NCBI GenBank assembly: GCA_021292105.1
Contig: CM037866.1
Location: 2,155,256-2,219,255, forward strand
Source of the DNA: Anadara kagoshimensis
Lineage: Eukaryota; Mollusca; Bivalvia; Arcoida; Arcidae
DNA length: 64,000 nucleotides
Direction of reading: 5' to 3'
This document shows, one piece after another, positions 1 to 11,280 of the stretch (positions are counted from its first letter, which is position 1; every line of letters starts with the position of its first letter). A program made the translations under genes and the position numbers. The notes below the pieces were generated by a model. That model saw nothing but the letters and a program-made list of their open reading frames with translations, was not told the DNA's origin and made no database searches.

Positions 1-176
1 TAGCCCAAAGCACAAAGTCCTGTTACCCCATAACAAAAAGTTCTGTCACATTGCCAATACTCAAAGTTCTGTTTTCCTGGCCCATCCATTAAATGAAGTT
101 CTGAAACCCTTTGACATTAATGTCAATACAATAATTTGAGACCAATCTGATTTGTTATATGTGTCTTTGTAACCAT
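1..176. other. left-edge intron sequence of the DNAAF8-like gene
   Basis: A short motif, AAAGTTCTGT, recurs irregularly in the first 100 bases. No coding signal or splice site fitting the neighbouring exon is visible. The next exon of the minus-strand gene must lie beyond the left edge. Confidence 0.4.
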
Positions 177-568
177 GGTAACAGACTCTACACAAATACC
201 ACTTCTATGTTATAATAAAATCTGGTTGTCATGGTAACAGACTCTACACAAATATCACTTCTACTTCATAATAAAATCTGGTTGTCATGGTAACAGACTC
301 TACACAAATATCACTTCTAGGTCATAATAAAATCTGGTTGTCATGGTAACAGGCTCTACACAAATATCACTTCTACGTCATAATAAAATCTGGTTGTCAT
401 GGTAACAGACTCTACACAAATATCACTTCTACATCATAATAAAATCTGGTTGTCATGGTAACAGACTCTACACAAATATCACTTCTACGTCATAATAAAA
501 TCTGGTTGTTATGGTAACAGACTCTACACAAATATCACTTCTACGTCATAATAAAATCTGGTACACAA
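177..568. repeat. 56-bp tandem repeat, seven copies
   Basis: The start GGTAACAGACTC recurs every 56 bases at 177, 233, 289, 345, 401, 457 and 513, each followed by TCACTTCTACGTCATAATAA-like sequence. Copies differ by few substitutions, so the array is young. It lies in the intron just downstream, in transcript sense, of the exon ending at 619. Confidence 0.9.
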
Positions 569-618
569 GAAGTGTCATCTCATATATTCATAATTTATAG
601 TATAAAAGTTAATCTTAC

Positions 619-855
619 TTGATTGATTGACTTGTTCTGCTGATTTATATGCTGTTTGTTTGGTTGCCATGGTGACATTTCCTGCTTTAGTAGTATTGTT
701 ATTGTTCATTGTCTGAAGTACATCTTTTTCTTCTGCATCTGTGACTCTAGGAGCACCAGTAACTGGGTCTATTTCTAACAAATCTTCCCCCGACTGACGC
801 ATCGACAATCTCGCTAATCTCTCCAGTAGTGTCTCGTTAGTGTTCTGAGAAGAAT
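619..855 (-). CDS. DNAAF8: DNAAF8-like exon 4 (last in window)
   Basis: The acceptor is TTTTGACAG before 855 and the donor is GTAAG at 618-614. The exon is 237 nt, phase 1 to 1. It reads DSSQNTNETLLERLARLS..., then an acidic EDLLEIDPVTGAPR stretch and an Asn/Thr-rich end (MNNNNTTKAGN). LLERLARLSMRQS is the part most like the vertebrate family. The codon left open at the donor needs an exon beyond the left edge. Confidence 0.75.
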
Positions 856-3179
856 CTGTCAAAATATACAAAAACTGTGAAATATTCATTCATGGCCACC
901 ATTTGTTCTATCAGATTTTGGCGTTATAATGGGGCTTGGCGATAAATCAATGGCGGCTCAAAAGATAATCATAGGAGAAATGACTGGATTGGAGTATTGA
1001 AGCTGTATGCCCCATTCAAGATTTTTTTCACGTATATTTAGGTGGTCAGTTCAGAAATGGTGAAAAAGAAACCAGAGTGCCAAGAGAAAGGCCCTGACCC
1101 CATATGGTGAAATTACAATCACTATTGCCATGGTAATGATACAAATCAATCACCATGGTGATAATACAAATCATAGCTGTTTTAATGATTATACAAATTA
1201 GTTGCCATGGTGATGATTCAAATTACAGTTATGATGTTGATGATACAAATTACTGTTGCCATGATGATAATATAAATCATTGTTGCCATAGTGATGATAT
1301 GTATACAAAACCATACCTTCAATTCTGTTATTTCCTTCTCCTGCTGCAAATAGTGCCTCAATATTTCTTTGTTCTGGCCATGCCATGTTGGATATTATTG
1401 GAGGAGGGGCAAACTGGTTATCCTCATTGATAGTGTTAAGTAAAGTATCTATAAAACCAGAAATAAAAATTAATGTGTTGTTTTCTTTATTAAAACTAAG
1501 TAATCAATACAACAGATTAATATTACAAGAAGTCATGACTATAAGCATTTCAAACACCTGGAATTAGGATAAAGGAATTACTTATAATAACCACCAGCAT
1601 GTTGTAACTCACTTCAGTTTTATGCCAGTTCGTTCTTTTTAAAGAATGAATGTAAGTTGCATCATGATTTAGAAAAAAAGAGAAAAAATTGGTTTTGAAT
1701 TTGAACATATTGAACTGTGTAACAAATTGATAAGGTTAGACATGACAGTGAACCCTGTGCATCAGTAAACTGCTACACCCCTAATATTGAAAATGGGGCT
1801 ATCAACCATTTTGATCCTAAAATTGACCTGAAACTAAAACCCTGTAGTTATAATTGAGAATCTCACCTAGATCCACCGATTCTAATCCCGGCATGATCAA
1901 TCTTGGAGCTCGTGATGATATGACATTGTCTACGATTTCCCGTTCTTTTATTCTTAGTTCCTCCTTCTTGACCAGTCTATCCATTCTTCTATCTCCAGAG
2001 TTGACCTCAACATTGGAAACGGAGGAGGCTTTCTTCGGTTTTTCACTTGTAGACTCAATTTCATGTTTTTCCTCATTGTCAGATAAATCTGTTTGTATAT
2101 CTATACTTTTACTTTCAGAATAAATCTCCCCTTTTTCACTTGTGGACTCTTCTGTTTCCTCCTTTGGATCAATCCAGTTTTGAATTCTAGGTGCTGGCCT
2201 ATCCCCTTCTGCCTCTATCACAACATCAGTCCAACTTGTATTTTTGGGTGCCACATTTTTACTTCTTTGTTGCATATAAAAAGCCATATCATTATCAAAT
2301 GAAGTATTTTGAGGTACTGTGATGTCATCGTTTGTGAAGGATTTAAGTGACAAGTTGTCAGAGTTCGGAGGAAGTAGCTCCGACAATGACTCGCCACTCA
2401 GGCTCGTGTCTAAGTCCTTGTCATCGTCGTAATCGTAATCACTCTTCTTCAAATGTCGATGAAATATAATTGGTTCTTCATTGTCTGAACTGACCTAGAA
2501 ACAAAAAAAATATGAATCAAAGTACTGATAGTACTGAAATCAAAGATTGAGGTTAGTGGTGTCTTATAAAAGTTAAAATCTTGTAAAAATGGTACCATTA
2601 CTGTTGATTTTTTCTGCTAAATGGAATTATATGCAAACCACATGGTATACATTTGTTTACTGGTTGTGATTATTTGGAACTAACCCGGATCCTATCGACC
2701 AATTTACTACAGGTTATACACATATACCTTAAACATTACCTAATTTTTATTATAGTCTATTTGTTTGGTGTGTCTTCTAATTTCAAACGACATATTGTTT
2801 ATACCAATATACCAATAGATTTATGAATCAGATTTTACAGCTCTACCCTTTAATATTAGCAATCTAATGTCTTAAAGGTACAATTTAAGTACTATTCAGA
2901 ACCAAGGCCATTTGACCTTTTTTGACCTGGAAGTGTTTAATGAGACCTAAATAAAAAGACAATTATCTCCCTTACATCAGATAGATCAAAATCAATAGAA
3001 GGTAGACTTCTCTCTACTTCAGCAAATATTGTGTCCAGTTTGGGTTTCAACAGCGAGTTCTCCGACATGGCTAGATCAGTTCCTGTTGTTGTCTTTTTGC
3101 CTGCTTTGACATTTTGTTGTCGCCTTGACAACAGCGATGGAGGAGATTCAATGTCACTTCCCTCTTCACTGGAATCCAT
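619..3179 (-). CDS. DNAAF8: DNAAF8-like (C16orf71-like) protein, N-terminal four coding exons; partial
   Basis: Four exons join in frame on the minus strand (2976-3179, 1867-2494, 1317-1448, 619-855), giving about 400 residues from an ATG at 3179. The gene runs off the left edge. The product is hydrophilic and acidic, with no signal peptide or membrane span. Segments resemble vertebrate C16orf71 in the same order: a SLPSIDFDLSD stretch followed by EEPIIFHRH; a basic RRMDRLVKKEE stretch followed by ESVDLGD and INEDNQ; then LLERLARLSMRQS. That vertebrate protein is known as an axonemal dynein assembly protein of cytoplasmic assembly foci. The match is from memory, without alignment; another ciliary scaffold is possible. 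SORL1 lies upstream on the same strand. Confidence 0.6.
1105..1305. repeat. degenerate GTTGCCATGGTGATGATACAAAT array
   Basis: About seven diverged units of 24-32 bases share TTGCCATGGTGATGATACAA. Open frames through it give only His/Tyr/Asn-rich sequence and are not real genes. The array ends about 10 bases from the donor of the exon at 1317-1448. Confidence 0.7.
1317..1448 (-). CDS. DNAAF8: DNAAF8-like exon 3
   Basis: The acceptor is TTTTATAG and the donor is GTATG at 1316-1312. It is 132 nt, phase 1 to 1. It reads DTLLNTINEDNQ, then a proline stretch (FAPPPIISN) and MAWPEQRNIEALF. Joined to the previous exon it gives ESVDLGDTLLNTINEDNQ, which resembles a conserved DLDDILQ...EDNQ stretch of vertebrate C16orf71. 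Confidence 0.75.
1867..2494 (-). CDS. DNAAF8: DNAAF8-like exon 2
   Basis: The acceptor TTTCTAG precedes 2494 and the donor GTGAG lies at 1866-1862. The length is 628 nt, phase 0 to 1. It begins VSSDNEEPIIFHRHLKK, runs through Asp/Ser/Glu-rich sequence, and ends in a basic amphipathic stretch (RRMDRLVKKEELRIKEREI) and PRLIMPGLESVDLG. Apart from that helix it looks disordered. Confidence 0.8.
2495..2975. other. intron, no recognised content
   Basis: The interval lies between two in-phase exons of the DNAAF8-like gene. I see no tandem repeat, mobile element or extra exon in it. Confidence 0.5.
2976..3179 (-). CDS. DNAAF8: DNAAF8-like exon 1 (coding start)
   Basis: ATG is at 3179-3177, with a spliced leader likely, because AG acceptors with a pyrimidine tract (TTTTTTTCCAG and CTTCAG) lie just upstream. 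The donor is GTAAG at 2975-2971. The exon has 204 nt, or 68 codons, and ends in phase 0. The protein starts MDSSEEGSDIESPP and ends EVERSLPSIDFDLSD. The non-coding first exon and promoter were not found. Confidence 0.7.
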
Positions 3180-3307
3180 TCTGAAGCTGGAAAAAAATGA
3201 TGTAATTATCAAAATCATTTTCAGACTAGAAATAAAATATTATAATAATTTTTACGTGTCCGAATCACAATCCAGAAGCAAAGTAAGAACTTTGGAACTG
3301 ACATGTG

Positions 3308-3356
3308 AACTTCCACTAGGGAAGTGAGGCCGGGTGCTCAGGAAGGGTAAGCACTT
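3308..3356. repeat. fragment of an interspersed repeat
   Basis: The GGAAGTGAGGCCGGGTGCTC stretch is the reverse complement of sequence near 13890-13945, and a related sequence is at 12560-12605. It is a small fragment of the LINE-associated family seen there. Confidence 0.4.
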
Positions 3357-3403
3357 CCTGTTGAGAAAACTATGATTGTAATAATTTAATTATCAGAAAG
3401 AAA

Positions 3404-3648
3404 TGCATTGCCAATGCTGGGGTTCAAATTTCCCCGAGTACAGCCGAGGTCCTGTTAATTTTATATTTGGATCCTTGATATTTAAACTGTAAAAATCTGA
3501 TGGACATGCGGTTACTATGTTAATCCAACTTTTATTATATGATTACATCTTTTAATTTGATACTGGACTTTAAAAACTTTACATGGGACCTGCAAAAAAT
3601 AAAGACAAAAGGTCCTGGACCTTCCATTACAAAGCATAACTATGAACC
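3404..3648. repeat. interspersed repeat with GGTTCAAA ends, copy 1
   Basis: The sequence starts GGGGTTCAAATTTCCCC and ends GGACCTTCCATTACAAAGCA plus TATGAACCC. Copies of the same family lie at 30010-30285 and 53285-53815. The ends are loosely inverted, suggesting a small DNA element; the class is not established. Confidence 0.6.
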
Positions 3649-3656
3649 CATGCAGC

Positions 3657-4402
3657 TAGGGCTGTGACGAGTACCCGGGTACCCGTTCACGGTTAGGGTA
3701 ATGACTGTACCCGGGTAACAAATTGTGTACCCGTTACCTGTTAAAACATGTATCATTGTTGTAGACCTAAAATAAAATGTATATAAGTTCAATTAAACTC
3801 TTGACTTTCATTCAAAATGACACGACATGTTAGTAATCGTGAACATTGTTTATACTTCTGTCAGTTTGTGACACACAAGGTAAGTATCGGATCACCTTGA
3901 GGAACTACATTCAACCAAATAATACGATATAGGGTTCCGAATGGTGATATTTGTTATCGGGGAACCAATATAAGCAACTTTAAACATGACCGAAAGAAAA
4001 TCGGAAATTTTGAAATTACTTTATTTAATAACATTTAATAACATTAACAAAACAATGACAGTTATTGATTCTATTTAACCTAGCTTGCAAGACAAAACCT
4101 TTGAAGTGTAACTCGTATAAGCATTGCGCATGCGTAGTTAAGGTTTCATCATGGAAAGCCGGGATTCACAATAGGTTACTATTATCTGCAATTTACTGCA
4201 TTTGTTTACGGTAAAATCATCTATATAGATTAATAATCATTTATTTAATAATATTTGTTTATTCTGGTTACTTATTCACGGTTTGTGAAATAGATTCTTA
4301 ATTGAAATGTGTGGAAGTTGAAAAGCATCGGGTACTCAGCACCGGGTCGGGTACAAGATTTCAGGTACCCGGGTACAGAATTCTCTACCCGTCACAGCCC
4401 TA
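3657..4402. mobile_element. hAT-like non-autonomous DNA transposon with 8-bp target duplication
   Basis: The left end TAGGGCTGTGACGAGTACCC and the right end (reverse complement TAGGGCTGTGACGGGTAGAG) are terminal inverted repeats. The 8-bp CATGCAGC flanks both sides (3649-3656 and 4403-4410). An 8-bp duplication with TAGGG-type ends is typical of hAT elements. The 746-bp interior has no transposase frame, so this is a MITE. Confidence 0.9.
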
Positions 4403-4772
4403 CATGCAGCATGTGCAATGTTGAGTAATATATGCTTATTTAGTATTTACCCTTACAACATTAGAATAAAGTGAGTAATGAAGTGTAAAAATGGTGATCT
4501 AATCTCTAATGTTATTATTATACTAGACAAGTGTAAACTATTTGTCTCTAAAGAGTCTGCTCTAGCTAACATCACATCAGAAAAATGTAGTTTTAGACTG
4601 GGTCTGACTCTGAAACCCAGTCCCTCTGCACTGTATGCGAGTGCTTCAACTGAAACAAGACAGAGTTTGCCTTATAATACGACCATATCTCTCTCCACAT
4701 ATGCTGTATTGTTCAGTTTAAGGCAGTTCTATTTAAATATGTTTAAAATATTATAAAATTTAGTTGTTTTCA

Positions 4773-4830
4773 ACACACACACAGTGACACACAGACACAG
4801 ACAGACACACACACACACACACACACACAT
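4773..4830. repeat. (CA)n/(CAGA)n microsatellite
   Basis: ACACAG-type units run into uninterrupted CA dinucleotides. Confidence 0.9.
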
Positions 4831-5059
4831 CTGTATTACCTTCAGGAAGGCTAGATTATTCCAATTTTTAACCTTTTCAGAACTTATCTTTAACTTAAGT
4901 ACAAGAACATGTGTTAAAATCAATTTATTTAATACCCAGGACCCATATAATGGCTATCTGACAAAAACAAAAATTAACTGGCAATAATCCAAAAACATTA
5001 TATATGTATATCCACCAGACATTAAAGCTATCAAAAGAATACACTATAGCTAATGTCAG

Positions 5060-6115
5060 AGAAATCTTATCCCAGGGGTCTATTGATTTTGGTCCAGAGG
5101 ACTAATGATTTTGGTCTAGTGGTCTAATATTCTTGGTCCAGAGGTCTAATATTATTGGTCCAGATGTCTAATTTTTTGGTACAGAGGTCCAATATTTTTG
5201 GACTCAAGGTCTAATATTTTTTGTCCAGAGGTCCAGTATTTTTGGTCCATATGTCTACAGGTTTAAAATGTTTGGTACAGACTCCTAATATTTTTTCTAG
5301 AGGTCTATTTGTCCATTTTTTTTAACCAGAGGTCCAATAATGGTCCAGAGGTCTAATACATGCATTTATGGTCCAAAGGTTTTATATTTTTGCTTCAGGG
5401 GTCTAATGATTTTGGTCTAGAGGTCTAATATTTTTGGTCCAGAGGTATAATATTTTTATTCCTGAGGTCTAATGATTTTGGCCAAGAGATCTTATATTTT
5501 TGGTCCAGAGGTCTAATATTTTTGTCCAGAGATAATATTTTTAATCCAGAGGTCTGATGATTTTGTTCAAAAGGTCAAATATTTTTGGTCCAAAGGTCTA
5601 ATATTTTTAGTCCAGAGGTCTAATATTTTTAGTCCAGAGGTCTAATATTTTTAGTCCAGAGGTCTAATATTTTTGGTCCAGATGTCTAATGATTTTGTTC
5701 CAGAGGTCTAATATTTTTATTCCAGAGGTATAATTGTTTTGTTCCAGAGATTTAATGATTTTGGTCAAGAAGTCTAATATTTTTGGTTTAGACGTCTAAT
5801 AATTTTGGTCCAGAAGTCGAATATTTTTGGTTTTTCAGTCTAGAGGTTTAATGATTTTGGTCAAGAGATCTAATATTTTTATTCCAGAGGTCTAATGATT
5901 TTAGTCCAGAGGTTTTATATTTTTAGTCCAGATGTCCAATATTTTTTCTAAAAATGTCTAATTTTTTGGGAGCAGTAGTCTAATATTTAGGTCCAGGGAA
6001 CTGATGTTTTTGGTCTAGAGGTCTAATTTTTGTGGTCCAAATGTCTTATATTATGGCCCACAGGTCTAATATTTTTGTTTAAGAGGTCCAATATTTTTGG
6101 TCCAGAGTATTTTCC
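5060..6115. repeat. degenerate ~22-bp array
   Basis: Roughly 45 diverged units share the core CAGAGGTCTAATATTTTTGGT. Units vary from about 19 to 26 bases with many substitutions, so the array is old compared with others in the window. Confidence 0.85.
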
Positions 6116-6592
6116 TAATATTTCTTATGATATTGTAATCAAACTTCCATCACCAAAACATTGATACCTTATACTTCATGCTTCATATGAAGGAAAACGC
6201 AGGTCATGTTATTACCACATATTTTTTATACCTGTGTTATACTTCATACATAGATTGATTAGGATTAAATAGTCAAATTTAAGCTCAAATTAAATTTTAT
6301 TGATTTTGAAATGAAAAAAAAAATATTTTGAGCGAGATTTGTAAAATAGCCTTCCAAAATATCGCTGCTTTAAATGATGGATGATCCTACCATATGTTGA
6401 AAACAAAATGGCAGATCTAAAAACGTATTTATGTTTTTGATCAAAATGATGTATTATTTGACCCAATATGACAAATTTCTTTTATTTACCCTTTAATTAT
6501 CACTAAATTGATGTATTTAGGCCATTATGAATTTAAGCCATTTATAATATTATATAGCCCATATATATATATATAAATGTAATGATAAATAC

Positions 6593-6758
6593 ATATTATA
6601 TACACAGTGTGTAGGTACAACCCTCAGTATCAGGTCGAGTCCTTTTTTCGTAGCCGTATCACTACGAGTCGCGCTTGCGCGACGAGTAGTGATACAGCTA
6701 CGAAAAAAGGACGAGACCTGATACGAAGGGTTGTACCTACACACTGTGTATATAATAT
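6593..6758. mobile_element. palindromic foldback element 1
   Basis: A nearly perfect inverted repeat has arms of about 80 bases meeting at GCGCTTGCGC near 6675. The outer arms read TACACAGTGTGTAGGTACAA and its complement; the inner arms read GTAGTGATAC. It could form one long hairpin. No coding capacity. Confidence 0.8.
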
Positions 6759-6929
6759 TTTTATGTAACATTTCCAATTACCTTATTTAAAATAATAAAA
6801 ATACAATACGTAATGTGAAAAAATTACATTTTACCACAGAAAACCACTGAACTATGTTTTGACCGACAAATCCAAGACTCTCTGATGACGTAACAATGAG
6901 AAAGTCACGTGCGCTTTACCGCCAATGTT

Positions 6930-6956
6930 GTATCACCACAGTGTGGTGATACAAGA
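6930..6956. repeat. short perfect palindrome
   Basis: GTATCACCACAGTGTGGTGATAC is self-complementary. It resembles the inner arms (GTATCAC...GTGATAC) of the foldback element just upstream and may be a remnant of the same family. Confidence 0.5.
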
Positions 6957-7264
6957 TTCTGTATCATACGTGTTCGATAAAACTTGTATTTCATCAAATA
7001 CAGACAGAAAAACTAGTCTAATGTTAGATAAAATATGTGGCAATAAAACACTTGTTATTAACATGTATGGGGCAATAACCACTTCGATTGTTATGTAAAG
7101 TACAAACACTTACAAGAAGTATTCGGACACTTTATAAAAACCTACTTTGTTTTAAACAAGAGGCCCATGGGCCTTATACGCTCACCTGATAACTAATGGC
7201 TAGCTGATAGATTTAAAGTAAACGTAAATACTAAACCCCAATGACTTTTTTCTTTACATCAAAA

Positions 7265-8930
7265 TGATCATTGTATCAATACCTACAACATTCTAATATA
7301 CATGCCTATACAAAACGTTTATAGTTTTCAAGATAATTAACCATTTCAGTATTGTTTTACATCTGTGACCTTGACCTTTAAACCCATGACCTTTTTCTAT
7401 ACATCGAAATGATTGTTGTATCAATACCTACAACATTCTAATATACATGCCTATACAAAACGTTTATAGTTTTCAAGATAATTAACCATTTCAGTGTTTT
7501 ACATCTGTGACCTTGACCTTTAAACCCATGACCTTTTTCTATACATCGAAATGATTGTTGTATCAATACCTACAACATTCTAATATACATGCCTATACAA
7601 AAAGTTTATAGTTTTCGAGATAATTAACCATTTCAGAATTGTTTGCATCTGTGACCTTGACCTTTGAACCCATGACCGTTTACTATACATCAAAATGATT
7701 GTTGTATCAATACCTACAACATTCTAATATACATGCCTATACAAAAAGTTTATAGTTTTCGAGATAATTAACCATTTCTGTATTGTTTCGCATCTGTGAC
7801 CTTGACCTTTGAACCCATGACCTTTTTCTATACATCAAAATGATCGTTGTATCAATGCCTACAACATTCTAATATACATGCCTATACAAAACGTTTATAG
7901 TTTTCAAGATAATTAACCATTTCGGTTTTGTTTCGCATCTGTGACCTTGACCTATGAACCCATGACCTTTTTCTATACATCAAAATGATCATTGTATCAG
8001 TACCTACAACATTCTAATATACATGCCTATACAAAAAGTTTATAGTTTTCGAGATAATTAACCATTTCAGTATTGATTTGCATCTGTGACCTTGACCTTT
8101 GAACCCATGACCTTTTTTCTATACATCAAAATGATCATCGTATCAATACCTACAACATTCTAATATACATGTCTTTACAAAAAGTTTATAGTTTTCGAGA
8201 TAATTAACCATTTGGGTATTTTTTCACATCTGTGACCTTGACCTTTGAACCCATGACCTTTTTCTATACATCAAAATGATCGTTGTATCAATACCTACAA
8301 CATTCTAATATATATGCCTGTACAAAAAGTTTATAGTTTTCGAGATAAATAACCATTTCAGTATTGATTCGCATCTGTGACCTTGACCTTTGAACCCATG
8401 ACCTTTTTCTATACATCAAAATGATCGTCGTATCAATACCTACAACATTCTAATATACTTGCCTATACAAAAAGTTTATAGTTTTCGAGATAATTAACCA
8501 TTTAGGTGTTGTTTCACATCTGTGACCTTGACCTTTGAACCCATGACCTTTTTCTATACATCGAAATGATTGTTGTATCAATACCTACAACATTCTAATA
8601 TACATGCCTATACAAAAAGTTTATAGTTTTCGAGATAATTAACCATTTCTGTATTGTTTCGCATCTGTGACCTTGACCTTTGAACCCATGACCTTTTTCT
8701 ATACATCAAAATGATCGTTGTATCAATATCTACAACATACTAATATACATGCCTATACAAAAAGTTTATAGTTTTCGAGATAATTAACCATTTCTGTATT
8801 GTTTCGCATCTGTGACCTTGACCTTTGAACCCATGACCTTTTTCTATACATCAAAATGATTGTTGTATCAATACCTACAACATTCTAATATACATGACTA
8901 TACAAAAAGTTTATAGTTTTCGAGATAATA
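7265..8930. repeat. 144-bp tandem repeat, about eleven copies
   Basis: CATCTGTGACCTTGACCTTT recurs at intervals of about 144 bases from ~7360 to ~8805. Each unit also has CAAAATGATCGTTGTATCAA and AGTTTATAGTTTTCGAGATA. Divergence between copies is low. Confidence 0.9.
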
Positions 8931-9387
8931 ATTATAATCAGAGGTAAAAAAAAATTAGGTCACGACCTTCACAATTGACCTTGACCTCATTTTGAAGATA
9001 CTAACAAGAAGATGTCAAAACTGAAAACCCCATGTCATTATCTGGTCAAGTAGTCAAGTTATAACAATTTGAAGGTATTTTACGATTTTTTCAAAATTAA
9101 ACGCAAAAAGGCGTAACCCATTTTTCGACCGAATTTCACGAAATGAACAAACTACAGGCTTAAGACGCTAGAGAAGCCAAATATCACATCAGATTTTTTT
9201 CCCATCATCGGTTTCAGAGAAGAAGATTTTTCAAGATTTTTGCACCCCTAGGTCACTGTGACCTAGTTTTGGTAGCCATGGCAACGCCATGAACAAATCT
9301 AAATTGCACCGATCCAGACATGCTTCTGACCAAGTCTCGTTGAAATCTGCCAAGTACTTTCAGAGGAGAAGTCGAAAATGTGTGTTA

Positions 9388-9455
9388 ACGACGCACACAC
9401 ACACACACGCACGCACACACACGCATGCACGCACGCACACACGCACATACACACG
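9388..9455. repeat. (CA)n/(CACG)n microsatellite
   Basis: Alternating CA and CACG units inside the right part of the composite element. Confidence 0.9.
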
Positions 9456-9505
9456 CCGCACCATACCATAAGCTCACATGACCTTTGGTCAGGTGAGCTA
9501 ATAAA

Positions 9506-9936
9506 ACCAAATATTTTTACAAAAAATTCTCAACATTTATTTTTTGGTCAATTTCCATGAGTTTTTTGCTGTTAAATGTAAATTTTGTTGAATTTTTCTT
9601 AAAAATAATTAGAAAAGGGAATTTTGTTGTTATTTTTATAGATAAACTTTTCAAATTCAATTGAATATTTCTAAAATTGAAATATACTATATAATTATGC
9701 TTTACCATGCTGTTCACCTTATGTTTTCTTGAATGTTATAAGACAGACTTTAATTTGAAAATTATTAGAAGAAACTACAACTAATTTTGGATTTATCAGA
9801 GAAAATTTCATGGTATTTGACAGAGAAATAAATTTTTGAGAAAAAAATACTTGGTTTAGATGAAACAAAAAAGGATTTTAAAAAGTGCCTGAATACTTCC
9901 AAGTCATGTTAGAATTGAAATGATCATCATTTACCC
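9506..9936. other. intergenic, AT-rich, nothing recognised
   Basis: AT-rich sequence without a repeat boundary, splice site set or conserved coding frame that I can support. Confidence 0.4.
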
Positions 9937-10066
9937 TTGGTATATCGTCGAATAATACACAGGCCGGAGTTCACATGCGACCAATATATCACTCGGTGGC
10001 TTTTCTACCTCGTGATATATTCTTCCGTATGTGAACTCCGGCCCGTGTATTATTCGACAATATACC
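9937..10066. mobile_element. palindromic foldback element 2
   Basis: The arms CGAATAATACACAGGCCGGA / TCCGGCCCGTGTATTATTCG and GTTCACAT / ATGTGAAC are complementary over about 55 bases, with a ~20-base centre. The organisation matches the element at 6593-6758 but the sequence differs. Confidence 0.75.
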
Positions 10067-10725
10067 ACAGGGAGATGTTGATTATTTCTTAAATAACATC
10101 AGCCAATAACAACAGTATATGACATGATACAAAATTTATTGATTTTCATTTCTAAAAATATATGAATTTAAGTTTAATACACCTGTTTTCGATAAAATTG
10201 TATTTTTTATTTATTTAGCCTATTTCAGAGAACGCAAGATCGCAAAATATTTTATGAATTTCAATATGATGTGTACAAATCAATGATTCTTTTACTTACA
10301 TGAGCAGAGTTGTTACTTCATACATCATTGTATGCGACAAAATATAACCTGGGTGAGTGTTTACAATGGTTATTTGTTTTACGAAATGGCAGGGTTCTTT
10401 ATGTTACATAGTCATTACGAAAGAGTTGACTATTTACGTAGGTTAGTGCAGCTCAAGAACCGATTGATTTTTGCGTAACTGGGATGAACAAAATTGTTTT
10501 AATAAAGTCAACTAACTTTCTGCATTTTCAAATTTTTGGAAAATTGACATAAATTCAAACTTTTAAACTCAACTCGACCTTTGAGCTACCCTTCATTGTA
10601 CCCCTTGCGCACCTACGTAAAGATTCTTCCGTCATCATTACGTCACACGAAAGACACCGTCATTTTGTCAAAATTTTTACCATTGTAAACAACCACCTAA
10701 AATACATTTTGGTGTATTTAAGGAG

Positions 10726-11045
10726 TGAGTGAGTAATGGTGTTTAACGTCCCAGTCAAGAATATTTCACTTATATCGAGACATCGCCAGCTATAGGCGAA
10801 GGTGCAGAAATTTTGCCTGTGCGTTGTGCTGATGGCATTATACAGCAGGGTTCTTTAGCATGCCACTGAGCCCACCGTGACACGGGACCTCCATTATTTT
10901 AAGTTCCCATCCGAAAGAACCGTGATTTTCATTTCGTAATGCAGAGTGCTTGGCGAAAGAACAGTCACTACCCACTTTTAAGTCTTGGGTCAGTCCCGGC
11001 CGGGGTACGAACCCAAGACCTTCCACTTATGGAGCGAGCACTCTA
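10726..11045 (-). mobile_element. tRNA-derived SINE, full copy with 16-bp target duplication
   Basis: TGGTGTATTTAAGGAG occurs at 10710-10725 and 11046-11061, a target duplication expected from LINE-driven insertion. Read on the minus strand, the element has a tRNA-like box B (GGGTTCGTACCCC) near its start, a GTGACTGTTCTTTCGCCAAG body, and the tail TTCTTGACTGGGACGTTAAA. Partial copies lie at 14090, 24590, 27200, 30540, 34595, 49395, 54105 and 63735. Confidence 0.9.
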
Positions 11046-11280
11046 TGGTGTATTTAAGGAGTTATAATGTATGGACTAGATCAAAATTAGGATTGTTAGC
11101 TACGACTCGGCTCATGTAAGTAAATGATTAATTGATTTTTAACTGCGTCATTAAAATCTTTGAAATATTCGTGTTGTTCCTTTCTCTCCAGCAGAGTAAA
11201 CGAACAGTAGGCCTGTAGCGATATAGCTACATGGTATAGTATGTACTATGTACAGGTTGAGACATTAATACTGTCTCACC

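Larger units (their letters stand above)
7150..9505. mobile_element. composite interspersed element carrying an internal 144-bp array
   Basis: The left boundary has AAGAGGCCCATGGGCCTTA followed by GCTCACCTGA. The right boundary has TTTGGTCAGGTGAGCTAATA, complementary to it, giving short inverted ends. Inside are eleven 144-bp units, then a unique stretch (GGTCACTGTGACCTAGTTTTG and following) and a (CA)n tract. A fragment of the unique stretch recurs at 28380-28560, so the element is dispersed. The class is uncertain. Confidence 0.6.

Noticed and set aside
1155-1430. A plus-strand gene of 91 codons
   Set aside because: It overlaps the degenerate TTGCCATGGTGATGATACAA array and the opposite-strand exon at 1317-1448, which has matching phases and splice sites.
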